Part shown: positions 1-14,281 of the stretch, piece after piece
Layout of the letters: every line of letters begins with the position of its first letter
Numbering within the stretch: position 1 is the stretch's first letter
Assembly (NCBI GenBank): GCA_963680875.1
Contig: OY804579.1
Span: 79,473,095-79,537,094 of the forward strand
Direction of reading: 5' to 3'
DNA: 64,000 nucleotides
Source: Bathymodiolus brooksi
Taxonomy: Eukaryota > Mollusca > Bivalvia > Mytilida > Modiolidae
Position numbers and translations under genes: made by a program
The notes under the pieces: model-generated
Databases searched by the model: none
What the model saw: only the letters and a program-made list of their open reading frames with translations
Told to the model about the DNA's origin: nothing

Positions 1-572
1 TCAAGTATATACTGCAGAATGTCAAGTGCTATAAAACAAATGACGTCAGGAATTTATCGTACGATCCAAAATGGTTTTGTTGTAATATTATCTTATCATG
101 TAAAGTGCCTATAGGTGTTTGTTGTTTGTAGCTACTGGTGGTGGTTTTTCATATGTATTTCCATTTATAATCTTTTGCACGCATATTGTGTTCAGTATAA
201 GGAAAATCGTTCTAAACAACACTGAATTACATGCTATGAAAAAAGTTCGGAATTAACCGACACGAAACGTTGTTCTCCCAGCGGGGTTTATGCACGATGA
301 AACTGCGAAAACAACCCGTAGCAAATGTCCTTTGTCAAAAATCTCCCTGAAGTATTCTTAATTCAGGTTACTTGTATATTGTATGCACAAATAAATACCA
401 AAGCATGTATTGAGGAATACAGAAAACTGATGACGAAATATTTATGTATGATATTGTATCTAACGCGTGTTAAGATCACGAAATATGTATACTAAGAGAG
501 GAAAAGTAGACATATAAGAATAGGTATATAATAGTTGTTAATAGCAACATGTATATACTGTAATTTGCAACC
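1..572. other. Unannotated AT-rich flank
   Basis: I see no ORF of note, RNA gene or repeat family shared with the rest of the window. It looks like ordinary intergenic or intronic invertebrate DNA. Confidence 0.5.
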
Positions 573-937
573 ACATCGATGGTGTAATAGTTAGCGTGCT
601 CGCCTCGAGTGTGGTATAACATGGGTTCGAGCCGATGACCGATCAATCAAACAACTATAAAATTCAAACAAACAACTATATAATTGGTATTTATTGCTTC
701 TCCGCTGAGCACGCATCATTCAAAGACTGCTTGGATCATAATCAGGATAATCTGTCCGAGTGGCACAGATTGTCTACTGCGAACTGTTTCTGCGAGCAAG
801 CACTATGCAAATCAAATAAAGCGTATTAGTCTAGTACGAACCGGACATCATCATCATCATCTCATCAACTTGTTCTCGCCATGATATAGCTGAAAAATTA
901 CTCACTGGACGCTTAAGCAACAGTCACTCACTCACTT
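573..937 (+). mobile_element. SINE-A, full-length tRNA-derived retroposon
   Basis: The 5' end is tRNA-like: an A-box-like stretch (GGTGTAATAGTTAGCG) and a B-box-like stretch (GGGTTCGAGCC) about 45 bases further on, as in an internal RNA polymerase III promoter. A non-tRNA body follows, then a conserved 3' part (CATGATATAGCTGAAAAATT) and a tail of CACT repeats. It aligns end to end with the minus-strand copy at 37735-38086, so this is a dispersed family and not a tRNA gene. It is diverged and has a short insertion just after the B box. Two ORFs of about 65 codons that overlap it are not genes. Confidence 0.82.
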
Positions 938-1390
938 AATTATAATTTACTCTTAGAGATTGGGAATGGATAACGGTAAGACTATACCAATCAGAGGGAA
1001 CAATATAAAAAATATAGCAATCAAGCAATAAAATAACTAGAAGAAAACATCAGAAAGAACTGACACAAAATACAAGGGCTGAGGACATGGCTTACGACAT
1101 GAATATGGTACACTTCCACTGTTCCATTCACGGTCCCCAAAGTTAATGAATAGTAGCAGGTCAAAAGTACCAAAGTCGTAAAACATAACAGCTGCTACAG
1201 ATCTTCAAGAAGTGGATACACCAAAATAGTGTAATACTCTACTAATAATACCATTGGTACGCCGATGGCACCAACAACCAGTTATCACTACCACTGACAT
1301 CAAATTTGTTTAATTATTGTAGGTATGAATTATGTTTCTGTCAGATCTTACGTTTGAATATTTTATTTTCTATTTTTCACTCTTAGGTAT
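938..1390. other. No gene or repeat recognised
   Basis: Unique-looking sequence between SINE-A and the left edge of the R1 element. Reading both strands gave only short frames broken by stops. Confidence 0.5.
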
Positions 1391-1428
1391 TTTAATAGAT
1401 ATGAAATGTAATGCGCACTACCCGTTTC
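1391..1428 (+). mobile_element. R1 element, left flank of the 39/40-bp satellite
   Basis: The bases before the first satellite unit (ATGCGCACTACCCGTTTCTG) match the sequence next to the same segment in dispersed R1 copies, for example the reverse complement of 49620-49650 and 36463-36485 and the plus strand near 20070. The satellite is therefore embedded inside an R1 copy. R1 has no coding capacity that I can see, and its transposon class is unknown. Confidence 0.75.
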
Positions 1429-3429
1429 TGAAATAGCCTTCATCAGATACACTCCTAATCAAAACATTGGAAATGACCTTCATCAGATACACTCCTAATC
1501 AAAACATTGGAAATGACCTTCATCAGATACACTCCTAATCAAAACATTGGAAATGACCTTCATCAGATACACTCCTAATCAAAAGATTGGAAATGACCTT
1601 CATCAGATACACTCCTAATCAAAAGATTGGAAATGACCTTTATCAGATACACTCCTAATCAAAACATTGGAAATGACCTTCATCAGATACACTCCTAATC
1701 AAAACATTGAAATAGCCTTCATCAGATACACTCCTAATCAAAAGATTGAAATAGCCTTCATCAGATACACTCCTAATCAAAACATTGAAATAGCCTTCAT
1801 CAGATACACTCCTAATCAAAACATTGAAATAGCCTTCATCAGATACACTCCTAATCAAAACATTGAAATAGCCTTCATCAGATACACTCCTAATCAAAAC
1901 ATTGGAATAGCCTTCATCAGATACACTCCTAATCAAAACATTGAAATAGCCTTCATCAGATACACTCCTAATCAAAAGATTGAAATAGCCTTCATCAGAT
2001 ACACTCCTAATCAAAACATTGGAAATGACCTTCATCAGATACACTCCTAATCAAAACATTGAAATAGCCTTCATCAGATACACTCCTAATCAAAACATTG
2101 GAAATGACCTTCATCAGATACACTCCTAATCAAAACATTGGAAATGACCTTCATCAGATACACTCCTAATCAAAACATTGAAATAGCCTTCATCAGATAC
2201 ACTCCTAATCAAAACATTGAAATAGCCTTCATCAGATACACTCCTAATCAAAAGATTGAAATAGCCTTCATCAGATACACTCCTAATCAAAACATTGGAA
2301 ATGACCTTCATCAGATACACTCTTAATCAAAACATTGAAATAGCCTTCATCAGATACACTCCTAATCAAAACATTGAAATAGCCTTCATCAGATACACTC
2401 CTAATCAAAAGATTGAAATAGCCTTCATCAGATACACTCCTAATCAAAACATTGGAAATGACCTTCATCAGATACACTCCTAATCAAAACATTGGAAATG
2501 GCCTTCATCAGATACACTCCTAATCAAAAGATTGAAATAGCCTTCATCAGATACACTCCTAATCAAAACATTGGAAATGACCTTCATCAGATACACTCCT
2601 AATCAAAAGATTGAAATAGCCTTCATCAGATACACTCCTAATCAAAACATTGGAAATGACCTTCATCAGATACACTCCTAATCAAAAGATTGGAAATGAC
2701 CTTCATCAGATACACTCCTAATCAAAACATTGAAATAGCCTTCATCAGATACACTCCTAATCAAAACATTGAAATAGCTTCATCAGATACACTCCTAATC
2801 AAAAGATTGAAATAGCCTTCATCAGATACACTCCTAATCAAAACATTGAAATAGCCTTCATCAGATACACTCCTAATCAAAAGATTGAAATAGCCTTCAT
2901 CAGATACACTCCTAATCAAAACATTGGAAATGACCTTCATCAGATACACTCCTAATCAAAACATTGGAAATGACCTTCATCAGATACACTCCGAATCAAA
3001 AGATTGAAATAGCCTTCATCAGATACACTCCTAATCAAAAGATTGAAATAGCCTTCATCAGATACACTCCTAATCAAAACATTGAAATAGCCTTCATCAG
3101 ATACACTCCTAATCAAAAGATTGAAATAGCCTTCATCAGATACACTCCTAATCAAAACATTGGAAATGACCTTCATCAGATACACTCCTAATCAAAAGAT
3201 TGGAAATGACCTTCATCAGATACACTACTAATCAAAACATTGAAATAGCCTTCATCAGATACACTCCTAATCAAAAGATTGAAATAGCCTTCATCAGATA
3301 CACTCCTAATCAAAAGATTGAAATAGCCTTCATCAGATACACTCCTAATCAAAACATTGAAATAGCCTTCATCAGATACACCCCTAATCAAAACATTGAA
3401 ATAGCCTTCATCAGATACACTCCTAATCA

Positions 3430-6400
3430 AAACTTTGGAAATGACCTTCATCAGATACACTCCTAATCAAAACATTGAAATAGCCTTCATCAGATACACT
3501 CCTAATCAAAACATTGAAATAGCCTTCATCAGATACACTCCTAATCAAAACATTGAAATAGCCTTCATCAGATACACTCCTAATCAAAACATTGAAATAG
3601 CCTTCATCAGATACACTCCTAATTAAAACATTGGAAATAGCTTTCATCAGATACACTCCTAATCAAAAGATTGAAATAGCCTTCATCAGATACACTCCAA
3701 ATCAAAACATTGGAAATGACCTTCTTCAGATACACTCCTAATCAAAACATTGAAATAGCCTTCATCAGATACACTCCTAATCAAAACATTGAAATAGCCT
3801 TCATCAGATACACTCCTAATCAAAACATTGAAATAGCCTTCATCAGATACACTCCTAATCAAAAGATTGAAATAGCCTTCGTCAGATACACTCCTAATCA
3901 AAACATTGAAATAGCCTTCATCAGATACACTCCTAATCAAAACATTGAAATAGCCTTCATCAGATACACTCCTAATCAAAACATTGAAATAGCCTTCATC
4001 AGATACACTCCTAATCAAAACATTGGAAATGACCTTCATCAGATACACTCCTAATCAAAACATTGGAAATGACCTTCATCAGATACACTCCTAATCAAAA
4101 GATTGAAATAGCCTTCATCAGATACACTCCTAATCAAAACATTGAAATAGCCTTCATCAGATACACTCCTAATCAAAACATTGGAATAGCCTTCATCAGA
4201 TACACTCCTAATCAAAACATTGGAAATGACCTTCATCAGATACACTCCTAATCAAAACATTGGAAATGACCTTCATCAGATACACTCCTAATCAAAACAT
4301 TGGAAATGACCTTCATCAGATACACTCCTATGCAAAACATTGGAATAGCCTTCATCAGATACACTCCTAATCAAAAGATTGGAAATGACCTTCATCAGAT
4401 ACACTCCTAATCAAAACATTGGAAATGACCTTCATCAGATACACTCCTAATCAAAACATTGAAATAGCCTTCATCAGATACACTCCTAATCAAAAGATTG
4501 GAAATGACCTTCATCAGATACACTCCTAATCAAAACATTGGAAATGACCTTCATCAGATACACTCCTATTCAAAAGATTGAAATAGCCTTCATCAGATAC
4601 ACTCCTAATCAAAAGATTGGAAATGACCTTCATCAGATACACTCCTAATCAAGAGATTGAAATAGCCTTCATCAGATACACTCCTAATCAAAACATTGAA
4701 ATAGCCTTCATCAGATACACTCCTAATCAAAACATTGAAATAGCCTTCATCAGATACACTCCTAATCAAAAGATTGAAATAGCTTTCATCAGATACACAC
4801 CTAATCAAAAGATTGGAAATGACCTTCATCAGATACACTCCTAATCAAAAGATTGAAATGGCCTTCATCAGATACACTCCTAATCAAAACATTGGAAATG
4901 ACCTTCATCAGATACACTCCTAATCAAAACATTGAAATAGCCTTCATCAGATACACTCCTAATCAAAAGATTGGAAATGACCTTCATCAGATACACTCCT
5001 AATCAAAACATTGGAAATGACCTTCATCAGATACACTCCTAATCAAAACATTGAAATAGCTTTCATCAGATACACTACTAATCAAAAGATTGAAATAGCC
5101 TTCATCAGATACACTCCTAATCAAAAGATTGAAATAGCCTTCATCAGATACACTCCTAATCAAAACATTGAAATAGCCTTCATCAGATACACTCCTAATC
5201 AAAAGATTGAAATAGCCTTCATCAGATACACTCCTAATCAAAACATTGGAAATGACCTTCATCAGATACACTCCTAATCAAAACATTGAAATAGCCTTCA
5301 TCAGATACACTCCAAATCAAAAGATTGGAAATGACCTTCATCAGATACACTCCTAATCAAAAGATTGAAATAGCCTTCATCAGATACACTCCTAATCAAA
5401 ACATTGGAAATGACCTTCATCAGATACACTCCTAATCAAAACATTGGAAATGACCTTCATCAGATACACTCCTAATCAAAAGATTGGAAATAGCCTTCAT
5501 CAGATACACTCCTAATCAAAACATTGGAAATGACCTTCATCAGATACACTCCTAATCAAAAGATTGAAATAGCCTTCATCAGATACACTCCTAATCAAAA
5601 CATTGAAATAGCCTTCATCAGATACACTCCTAATCAAAACATTGAAATAGCCTTCATCAGATACACTCCTAATCAAAAGATTGAAATAGCCTTCATCAGA
5701 TACACTCCTAATCAAAACATTGGAAATGACCTTCATCAGATACACTCCTAATCAAAACATTGAAATAGCCTTCATCAGATACACTCCTAATCAAAAGATT
5801 GAAATAGCCTTCATCAGATACACTCCTAATCAAAACATTGGAATAGCCTTCATCAGATACACTCCTAATCAAAACATTGAAATAGCCTTCATCAGATACA
5901 CTCCTAATCAAAACATTGGAAATGACCTTCATCAGATACACTCCTAATCAAAAGATTGGAAATGACCTTCATCAGATACACTCCTAATCAAAACATTGAA
6001 ATAGCCTTCATCAGATACACTCCTAATCAAAAGATTGAAATAGCCTTCATCAGATACACTCCTAATCAAAACATTGAAATAGCCTTCATCAGATACACTC
6101 CTAATCAAAAGATTGGAAATGACCTTCATCAGATACACTCCTAATCAAAACATTGAAATAGCCTTCATCAGATACACTCCTAATCAAAGGGATGGAAATG
6201 ACCTTCATCAGATACACTCCTAATCAAAACATTGAAATAGCCTTCATCAGATACACTCCTAATCAAAACATTGGAAATGACCTTCATCAGATACACTCCT
6301 AATCAAAAGATTGAAATAGCCTTCATCAGATACACTCCTAATCAAAACATTGAAATAGCCTTCATCAGATACACTCCTAATCAAAACATTGAAATAGCCT

Positions 6401-7522
6401 TCATCAGATACACTCCTAATCAAAACATTGAAATAGCCTTCATCAGATACACTCCTAATTAAAACATTGGAAATAGCCTTCATCAGATACACTCCTAATC
6501 AAAACATTGAAATAGCCTTCATCAGATACACTCCTAATCAAAAGATTGAAATAGCCTTCATCAGATACACTCCTAATCAAAAGATTGAAATAGCCTTCAT
6601 CAGATACACTCCTAATCAAAACATTGAAATAGCCTTCATCAGATACACTCCTAATCAAAACATTGAAATAGCCTTCATCAGATACACTCCTAATCAAAAC
6701 ATTGAAATAGCCTTCATCAGATACACTCCTAATCAAAACATTGAAATAGCCTTCATCAGATACACTCCTAATCAAAACATTGGAAATGACCTTCATCAGA
6801 TACACTCCTAATCAAAAGATTGAAATAGCCTTCATCAGATACACTCCTAATCAAAACATTGAAATAGCCTTCATCAGATACACTCCTAATCAAAACATTG
6901 AAATAGCCTTCATCAGATACACTCCAAATCAAAAGATTGGAAATGACCTTCATCAGATACACTCCTAATCAAAAGATTGAAATAGCCTTCATCAGATACA
7001 CTCCTAATCAAAACATTGGAAATGACCTTCATCAGATACACTCCTAATCAAAAGATTGGAAATAGCCTTCATCAGATACACTCCTAATCAAAACATTGGA
7101 AATGACCTTCATCAGATACACTCCTAATCAAAACATTGAAATAGCCTTCATCAGATACACTCCTAATCAAAACATTGAAATAGCCTTCATCAGATACACT
7201 CCTAATCAAAAGATTGAAATAGCCTTCATCAGATAAACTCCTAATCAAAAGATTGAAATAGCCTTCATCAGATACACTCCTAATCAAAACATTGAAATAG
7301 CCTTCATCAGATACACTCCTAATCAAAAGATTGAAATAGCCTTCATCAGATACACTCCTAATCAAAACATTGGAAATGACCTTCATCAGATACACTCCTA
7401 ATCAAAACATTGAAATAGCCTTCATCAGATACACTCCAAATCAAAAGATTGGAAATGACCTTCATCAGATACACTCCTAATCAAAAGATTGAAATAGCCT
7501 TCATCAGATACACTCCTAATCA
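3430..7522 (+). repeat. 4.09-kb higher-order block, copy 1
   Basis: About 100 satellite units whose order of unit types and private point variants recurs 4093 bp later. Shared markers include CTTCTTCAGATAC (about 3722 and 7815), CTTCGTCAGATAC (3878 and 7971), CCTATGCAAAACATT (4327 and 8420), CAAGAGATTG (4649 and 8742), CAAAGGGATGG (6184 and 10199) and AGATAAACTCC (7231 and 11326). Edges are good to about one or two units. Confidence 0.88.
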
Positions 7523-10500
7523 AAACATTGGAAATGACCTTCATCAGATACACTCCTAATCAAAACATTGAAATAGCCTTCATCAGATACACTCCTAATC
7601 AAAACATTGAAATAGCCTTCATCAGATACACTCCTAATCAAAACATTGAAATAGCCTTCATCAGATACACTCCTAATCAAAACATTGAAATAGCCTTCAT
7701 CAGATACACTCCTAATTAAAACATTGGAAATAGCTTTCATCAGATACACTCCTAATCAAAAGATTGAAATAGCCTTCATCAGATACACTCCAAATCAAAA
7801 CATTGGAAATGACCTTCTTCAGATACACTCCTAATCAAAACATTGAAATAGCCTTCATCAGATACACTCCTAATCAAAACATTGAAATAGCCTTCATCAG
7901 ATACACTCCTAATCAAAACATTGAAATAGCCTTCATCAGATACACTCCTAATCAAAAGATTGAAATAGCCTTCGTCAGATACACTCCTAATCAAAACATT
8001 GAAATAGCCTTCATCAGATACACTCCTAATCAAAACATTGAAATAGCCTTCATCAGATACACTCCTAATCAAAACATTGAAATAGCCTTCATCAGATACA
8101 CTCCTAATCAAAACATTGGAAATGACCTTCATCAGATACACTCCTAATCAAAACATTGGAAATGACCTTCATCAGATACACTCCTAATCAAAAGATTGAA
8201 ATAGCCTTCATCAGATACACTCCTAATCAAAACATTGAAATAGCCTTCATCAGATACACTCCTAATCAAAACATTGGAATAGCCTTCATCAGATACACTC
8301 CCAATCAAAACATTGGAAATGACCTTCATCAGATACACTCCTAATCAAAACATTGGAAATGACCTTCATCAGATACACTCCTAATCAAAACATTGGAAAT
8401 GACCTTCATCAGATACACTCCTATGCAAAACATTGGAATAGCCTTCATCAGATACACTCCTAATCAAAAGATTGGAAATGACCTTCATCAGATACACTCC
8501 TAATCAAAACATTGGAAATGACCTTCATCAGATACACTCCTAATCAAAACATTGAAATAGCCTTCATCAGATACACTCCTAATCAAAAGATTGGAAATGA
8601 CCTTCATCAGATACACTCCTAATCAAAACATTGGAAATGACCTTCATCAGATACACTCCTAATCAAAAGATTGAAATAGCCTTCATCAGATACACTCCTA
8701 ATCAAAAGATTGGAAATGACCTTCATCAGATACACTCCTAATCAAGAGATTGAAATAGCCTTCATCAGATACACTCCTAATCAAAACATTGAAATAGCCT
8801 TCATCAGATACACTCCTAATCAAAACATTGAAATAGCCTTCATCAGATACACTCCTAATCAAAAGATTGAAATAGCTTTCATCAGATACACACCTAATCA
8901 AAAGATTGGAAATGACCTTCATCAGATACACTCCTAATCAAAAGATTGAAATGGCCTTCATCAGATACACTCCTAATCAAAACATTGGAAATGACCTTCA
9001 TCAGATACACTCCTAATCAAAACATTGAAATAGCCTTCATCAGATACACTCCTAATCAAAAGATTGGAAATGACCTTCATCAGATACACTCCTAATCAAA
9101 ACATTGGAAATGACCTTCATCAGATACACTCCTAATCAAAACATTGAAATAGCTTTCATCAGATACACTACTAATCAAAAGATTGAAATAGCCTTCATCA
9201 GATACACTCCTAATCAAAAGATTGAAATAGCCTTCATCAGATACACTCCTAATCAAAACATTGAAATAGCCTTCATCAGATACACTCCTAATCAAAAGAT
9301 TGAAATAGCCTTCATCAGATACACTCCTAATCAAAACATTGGAAATGACCTTCATCAGATACACTCCTAATCAAAACATTGAAATAGCCTTCATCAGATA
9401 CACTCCAAATCAAAAGATTGGAAATGACCTTCATCAGATACACTCCTAATCAAAAGATTGAAATAGCCTTCATCAGATACACTCCTAATCAAAACATTGG
9501 AAATGACCTTCATCAGATACACTCCTAATCAAAACATTGGAAATGACCTTCATCAGATACACTCCTAATCAAAACATTGGAAATAGCCTTCATCAGATAC
9601 ACTCCTAATCAAAACATTGGAAATGACCTTCATCAGATACACTCCTAATCAAAAGATTGAAATAGCCTTCATCAGATACACTCCTAATCAAAACATTGAA
9701 ATAGCCTTCATCAGATACACTCCTAATCAAAACATTGAAATAGCCTTCATCAGATACACTCCTAATCAAAAGATTGAAATAGCCTTCATCAGATACACTC
9801 CTAATCAAAACATTGGAAATGACCTTCATCAGATACACTCCTAATCAAAACATTGAAATAGCCTTCATCAGATACACTCCTAATCAAAAGATTGAAATAG
9901 CCTTCATCAGATACACTCCTAATCAAAACATTGGAAATGACCTTCATCAGATACACTCCTAATCAAAAGATTGGAAATGACCTTCATCAGATACACTCCT
10001 AATCAAAACATTGAAATAGCCTTCATCAGATACACTCCTAATCAAAAGATTGAAATAGCCTTCATCAGATACACTCCTAATCAAAACATTGAAATAGCCT
10101 TCATCAGATACACTCCTAATCAAAAGATTGGAAATGACCTTCATCAGATACACTCCTAATCAAAACATTGAAATAGCCTTCATCAGATACACTCCTAATC
10201 AAAGGGATGGAAATGACCTTCATCAGATACACTCCTAATCAAAACATTGAAATAGCCTTCATCAGATACACTCCTAATCAAAACATTGGAAATGACCTTC
10301 ATCAGATACACTCCTAATCAAAAGATTGAAATAGCCTTCATCAGATACACTCCTAATCAAAACATTGAAATAGCCTTCATCAGATACACTCCTAATCAAA
10401 ACATTGAAATAGCCTTCATCAGATACACTCCTAATCAAAACATTGAAATAGCCTTCATCAGATACACTCCTAATTAAAACATTGGAAATAGCCTTCATCA

Positions 10501-11616
10501 GATACACTCCTAATCAAAACATTGAAATAGCCTTCATCAGATACACTCCTAATCAAAAGATTGAAATAGCCTTCATCAGATACACTCCTAATCAAAACAT
10601 TGAAATAGCCTTCATCAGATACACTCCTAATCAAAACATTGAAATAGCCTTCATCAGATACACTCCTAATCAAAACATTGAAATAGCCTTCATCAGATAC
10701 ACTCCTAATCAAAACATTGAAATAGCCTTCATCAGATACACTCCTAATCAAAACATTGGAAATGACCTTCATCAGATACACTCCTAATCAAAAGATTGAA
10801 ATAGCCTTCATCAGATACACTCCTAATCAAAACATTGAAATAGCCTTCATCAGATACACTCCTAATCAAAACATTGAAATAGCCTTCATCAGATACACTC
10901 CAAATCAAAAGATTGGAAATGACCTTCATCAGATACACTCCTAATCAAAAGATTGAAATAGCCTTCATCAGATACACTCCTAATCAAAACATTGGAAATG
11001 ACCTTCATCAGATACACTCCTAATCAAAAGATTGAAATAGCCTTCATCAGATACACTCCTAATCAAAACATTGGAAATGACCTTCATCAGATACACTCCT
11101 AATCAAAACATTGGAAATGACCTTCATCAGATACACTCCTAATCAAAAGATTGGAAATAGCCTTCATCAGATACACTCCTAATCAAAACATTGGAAATGA
11201 CCTTCATCAGATACACTCCTAATCAAAACATTGAAATAGCCTTCATCAGATACACTCCTAATCAAAACATTGAAATAGCCTTCATCAGATACACTCCTAA
11301 TCAAAAGATTGAAATAGCCTTCATCAGATAAACTCCTAATCAAAAGATTGAAATAGCCTTCATCAGATACACTCCTAATCAAAACATTGAAATAGCCTTC
11401 ATCAGATACACTCCTAATCAAAAGATTGAAATAGCCTTCATCAGATACACTCCTAATCAAAACATTGGAAATGACCTTCATCAGATACACTCCTAATCAA
11501 AACATTGAAATAGCCTTCATCAGATACACTCCAAATCAAAAGATTGGAAATGACCTTCATCAGATACACTCCTAATCAAAAGATTGAAATAGCCTTCATC
11601 AGATACACTCCTAATC
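7523..11616 (+). repeat. 4.09-kb higher-order block, copy 2
   Basis: Adjacent direct duplicate of 3430-7522. The offset is 4093 bp to about 9840, then 4015, then 3976, then 4095 from about 11179. The copies have therefore diverged by losing 78 and 39 bp and gaining 119 bp, all whole numbers of units. There are few point differences, such as 8302 (CCCAATC where copy 1 has CCTAATC). This is recent unequal exchange or replication-based duplication. Confidence 0.86.
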
Positions 11617-13299
11617 AAAACATTGGAAATGACCTTCATCAGATACACTCCTAATCAAAACATTGGAAATGACCTTCATCAGATACACTCCTAATCAAAA
11701 GATTGGAAATAGCCTTCATCAGATACACTCCTAATCAAAACATTGGAAATGACCTTCATCAGATACACTCCTAATCAAAAGATTGAAATAGCCTTCATCA
11801 GATACACTCCTAATCAAAACATTGAAATAGCCTTCATCAGATACACTCCTAATCAAAAGATTGAAATAGCCTTCATCAGATACACTCCTAATCAAAACAT
11901 TGAAATAGCCTTCATCAGATACACTCCTAATCAAAACATTGAAATAGCCTTCATCAGATACACTCCTAATCAAAACATTGGAAATGACCTTCATCAGATA
12001 CACTCCTAATCAAAAGATTGAAATAGCCTTCATCAGATACACTCCTAATCAAAACATTGGAAATGACCTACATCAGATACACTCCTAATCAAAATATTGA
12101 AATAGCCTTCATCAGATACACTCCTAATCAAAAGATTGAAATAGCCTTCATCAGATACACTCCTAATCAAAACATTGGAATAGCCTTCATCGGATACACT
12201 CCTAATCAAAACATTGAAATAGCCTTCATCGGATACACTCCTAATCAAAAGATTGAAATAGCCTTCATCAGATACACTCCTAATCAAAACATTGAAATAG
12301 CCTTCATCAGATACACTCCTAATCAAAAGATTGGAAATGACCTTCATCAGATACACTCCTAATTAAAACATTGAAATAGCCTTCATCAGATACACTCCTA
12401 ATCAAAACATTGGAATAGCCTTCATCAGATACACTCCTAATCAAAAGATTGGAAATGACCTTCATCAGATACACTCCTAATCAAAACATTGAAATAGCCT
12501 TCATCAGATACACTCCTAATCAAAAGATTGAAATAGCCTTCATCAGATACACTCTTAATCAAAACATTGAAATAGCCTTCATCAGATACACTCCTAATCA
12601 AAACATTGAAATAGCCTTCATCAGATACACTCCTAATCAAAACATTGAAACAGCCTTCATCAGATACACTCCTAATCAAAACATTGAAATAGCCTTCATC
12701 AGATACACTCCTAATCAAAAGATTGGAAATGACCTTCATCAGATACACTCCTAATCAAAACATTGGAAATGACCTTCATCAGATACACTCCTAATCAAAA
12801 CATTGAAATAGCCTTCATCAGATACACTCCTAATCAAAAGATTGAAATAGCCTTCATCAGATACACTCCTAATCAAAACATTGAAATAGCCTTCATCAGA
12901 TACACTCCTAATCAAAACATTGAAATAGCCTTCATCAGATACACTCCTAATCAAAACATTGAAATAGCCTTCATCAGATACACTCCTAATCAAAACATTG
13001 AAATAGCCTTCATCAGATACACTCCTAATCAAAAGATTGAAATAGCCTTCATCAGATACACTCCTAATCAAAACATTGGAATAGCCTTCATGAGATACAC
13101 TCCTAATCAAAACATTGGAAATGACCTTCATCAGATACACTCCTAATCAAAACATTGGAAATGACCTTCATCAGATACACTCCTAATCAAAAGATTGAAA
13201 TGGCCTTCATCAGATACACTCCTAATCAAAAGATTGAAATAGCCTTCATCAGATACACTCCTAATCAAAACATTGAAATAGCCTTCATCAGATACACTC

Positions 13300-14281
13300 C
13301 TAATCAAAACATTGGAAATGACCTTCATCAGATACACTCCTAATTAAAACATTGAAATAGCCTTCATCAGATACACTCCTAATCAAAACATTGAAATAGC
13401 CTTCATCAGATACACTCCTAATCAAAACATTGAAATAGCCTTCATCAGATACACTCCTAATCAAAACATTGAAATAGCCTTCATCAGATACACTCCTAAT
13501 CAAAACATTGAAATAGCCTTCATCAGATACACTCCTAATCAAAAAATTGAAATAGCCTTCATCAGATACACTCCTAATCAAAACATTGAAATAGCCTTCA
13601 TCAGATACACTCCTAATCAAAACATTGGAAATGACCTTCATCAGATACACTCCTAATCAAAACATTGAAATAGCCTTCATCAGATACACTCCTAATCAAT
13701 AGATTGAAATAGCCTTCATCAGATACGCTCCTAATCAAAACATTGAAATAGCCTTCATCAGATACACTCCTAATCAAAACATTGAAATAGCCTTCATCAG
13801 ATACACTCCTAATCAAAAGATTGAAATAGCCTTCATCAGATACACTCCTAATCAAAACATTGAAACAGCCTTCATCAGATACACTCCTAATCAAAACATT
13901 GGAAATGACCTTCATCAGATACACTCCTAATTAAAACATTGAAATAGCCTTCATCAGATACACTCCTAATCAAAAAATTGGAAATGACCTTCATCAGATA
14001 CACTCCTAATCAAAACATTGGAAATGACCTTCATCAGATACACTCCTAATCAAAAGATTGGAAATGACCTTCATCAGATACATTCCTAATCAATAGATTG
14101 AAATAGCCTTCATCAGATACACTCCTAATCAAAAGATTGAAATAGCCTTCATCAGATACACTCCTAATCAAAACATTGAAATAGCCTTCATCAGATACAC
14201 TCCTAATCAAAACATTGAAATAGCCTTCATCAGATACACTCCTAATCAAAACATTGGAAATGACCTTCATCAGATACACTC
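13300..14281 (+). repeat. 982-bp higher-order repeat, copy 1
   Basis: This block matches 14282-15238 at an offset of exactly 982 bp. Shared markers are CAATAGATTG (13698 and 14680), GATACGCTCC (13723 and 14705), ATTGAAACAGCC (13859 and 14841), AAAAAATTGG (13974 and 14956) and GATACATTCC (14077 and 15059). 982 bp fits 25 units, 18 of 39 and 7 of 40. Confidence 0.88.

Noticed and set aside
573..645. Functional tRNA gene
   Set aside because: A and B boxes are present, but no complete cloverleaf can be drawn and the sequence continues into a SINE body shared with 37735-38086.
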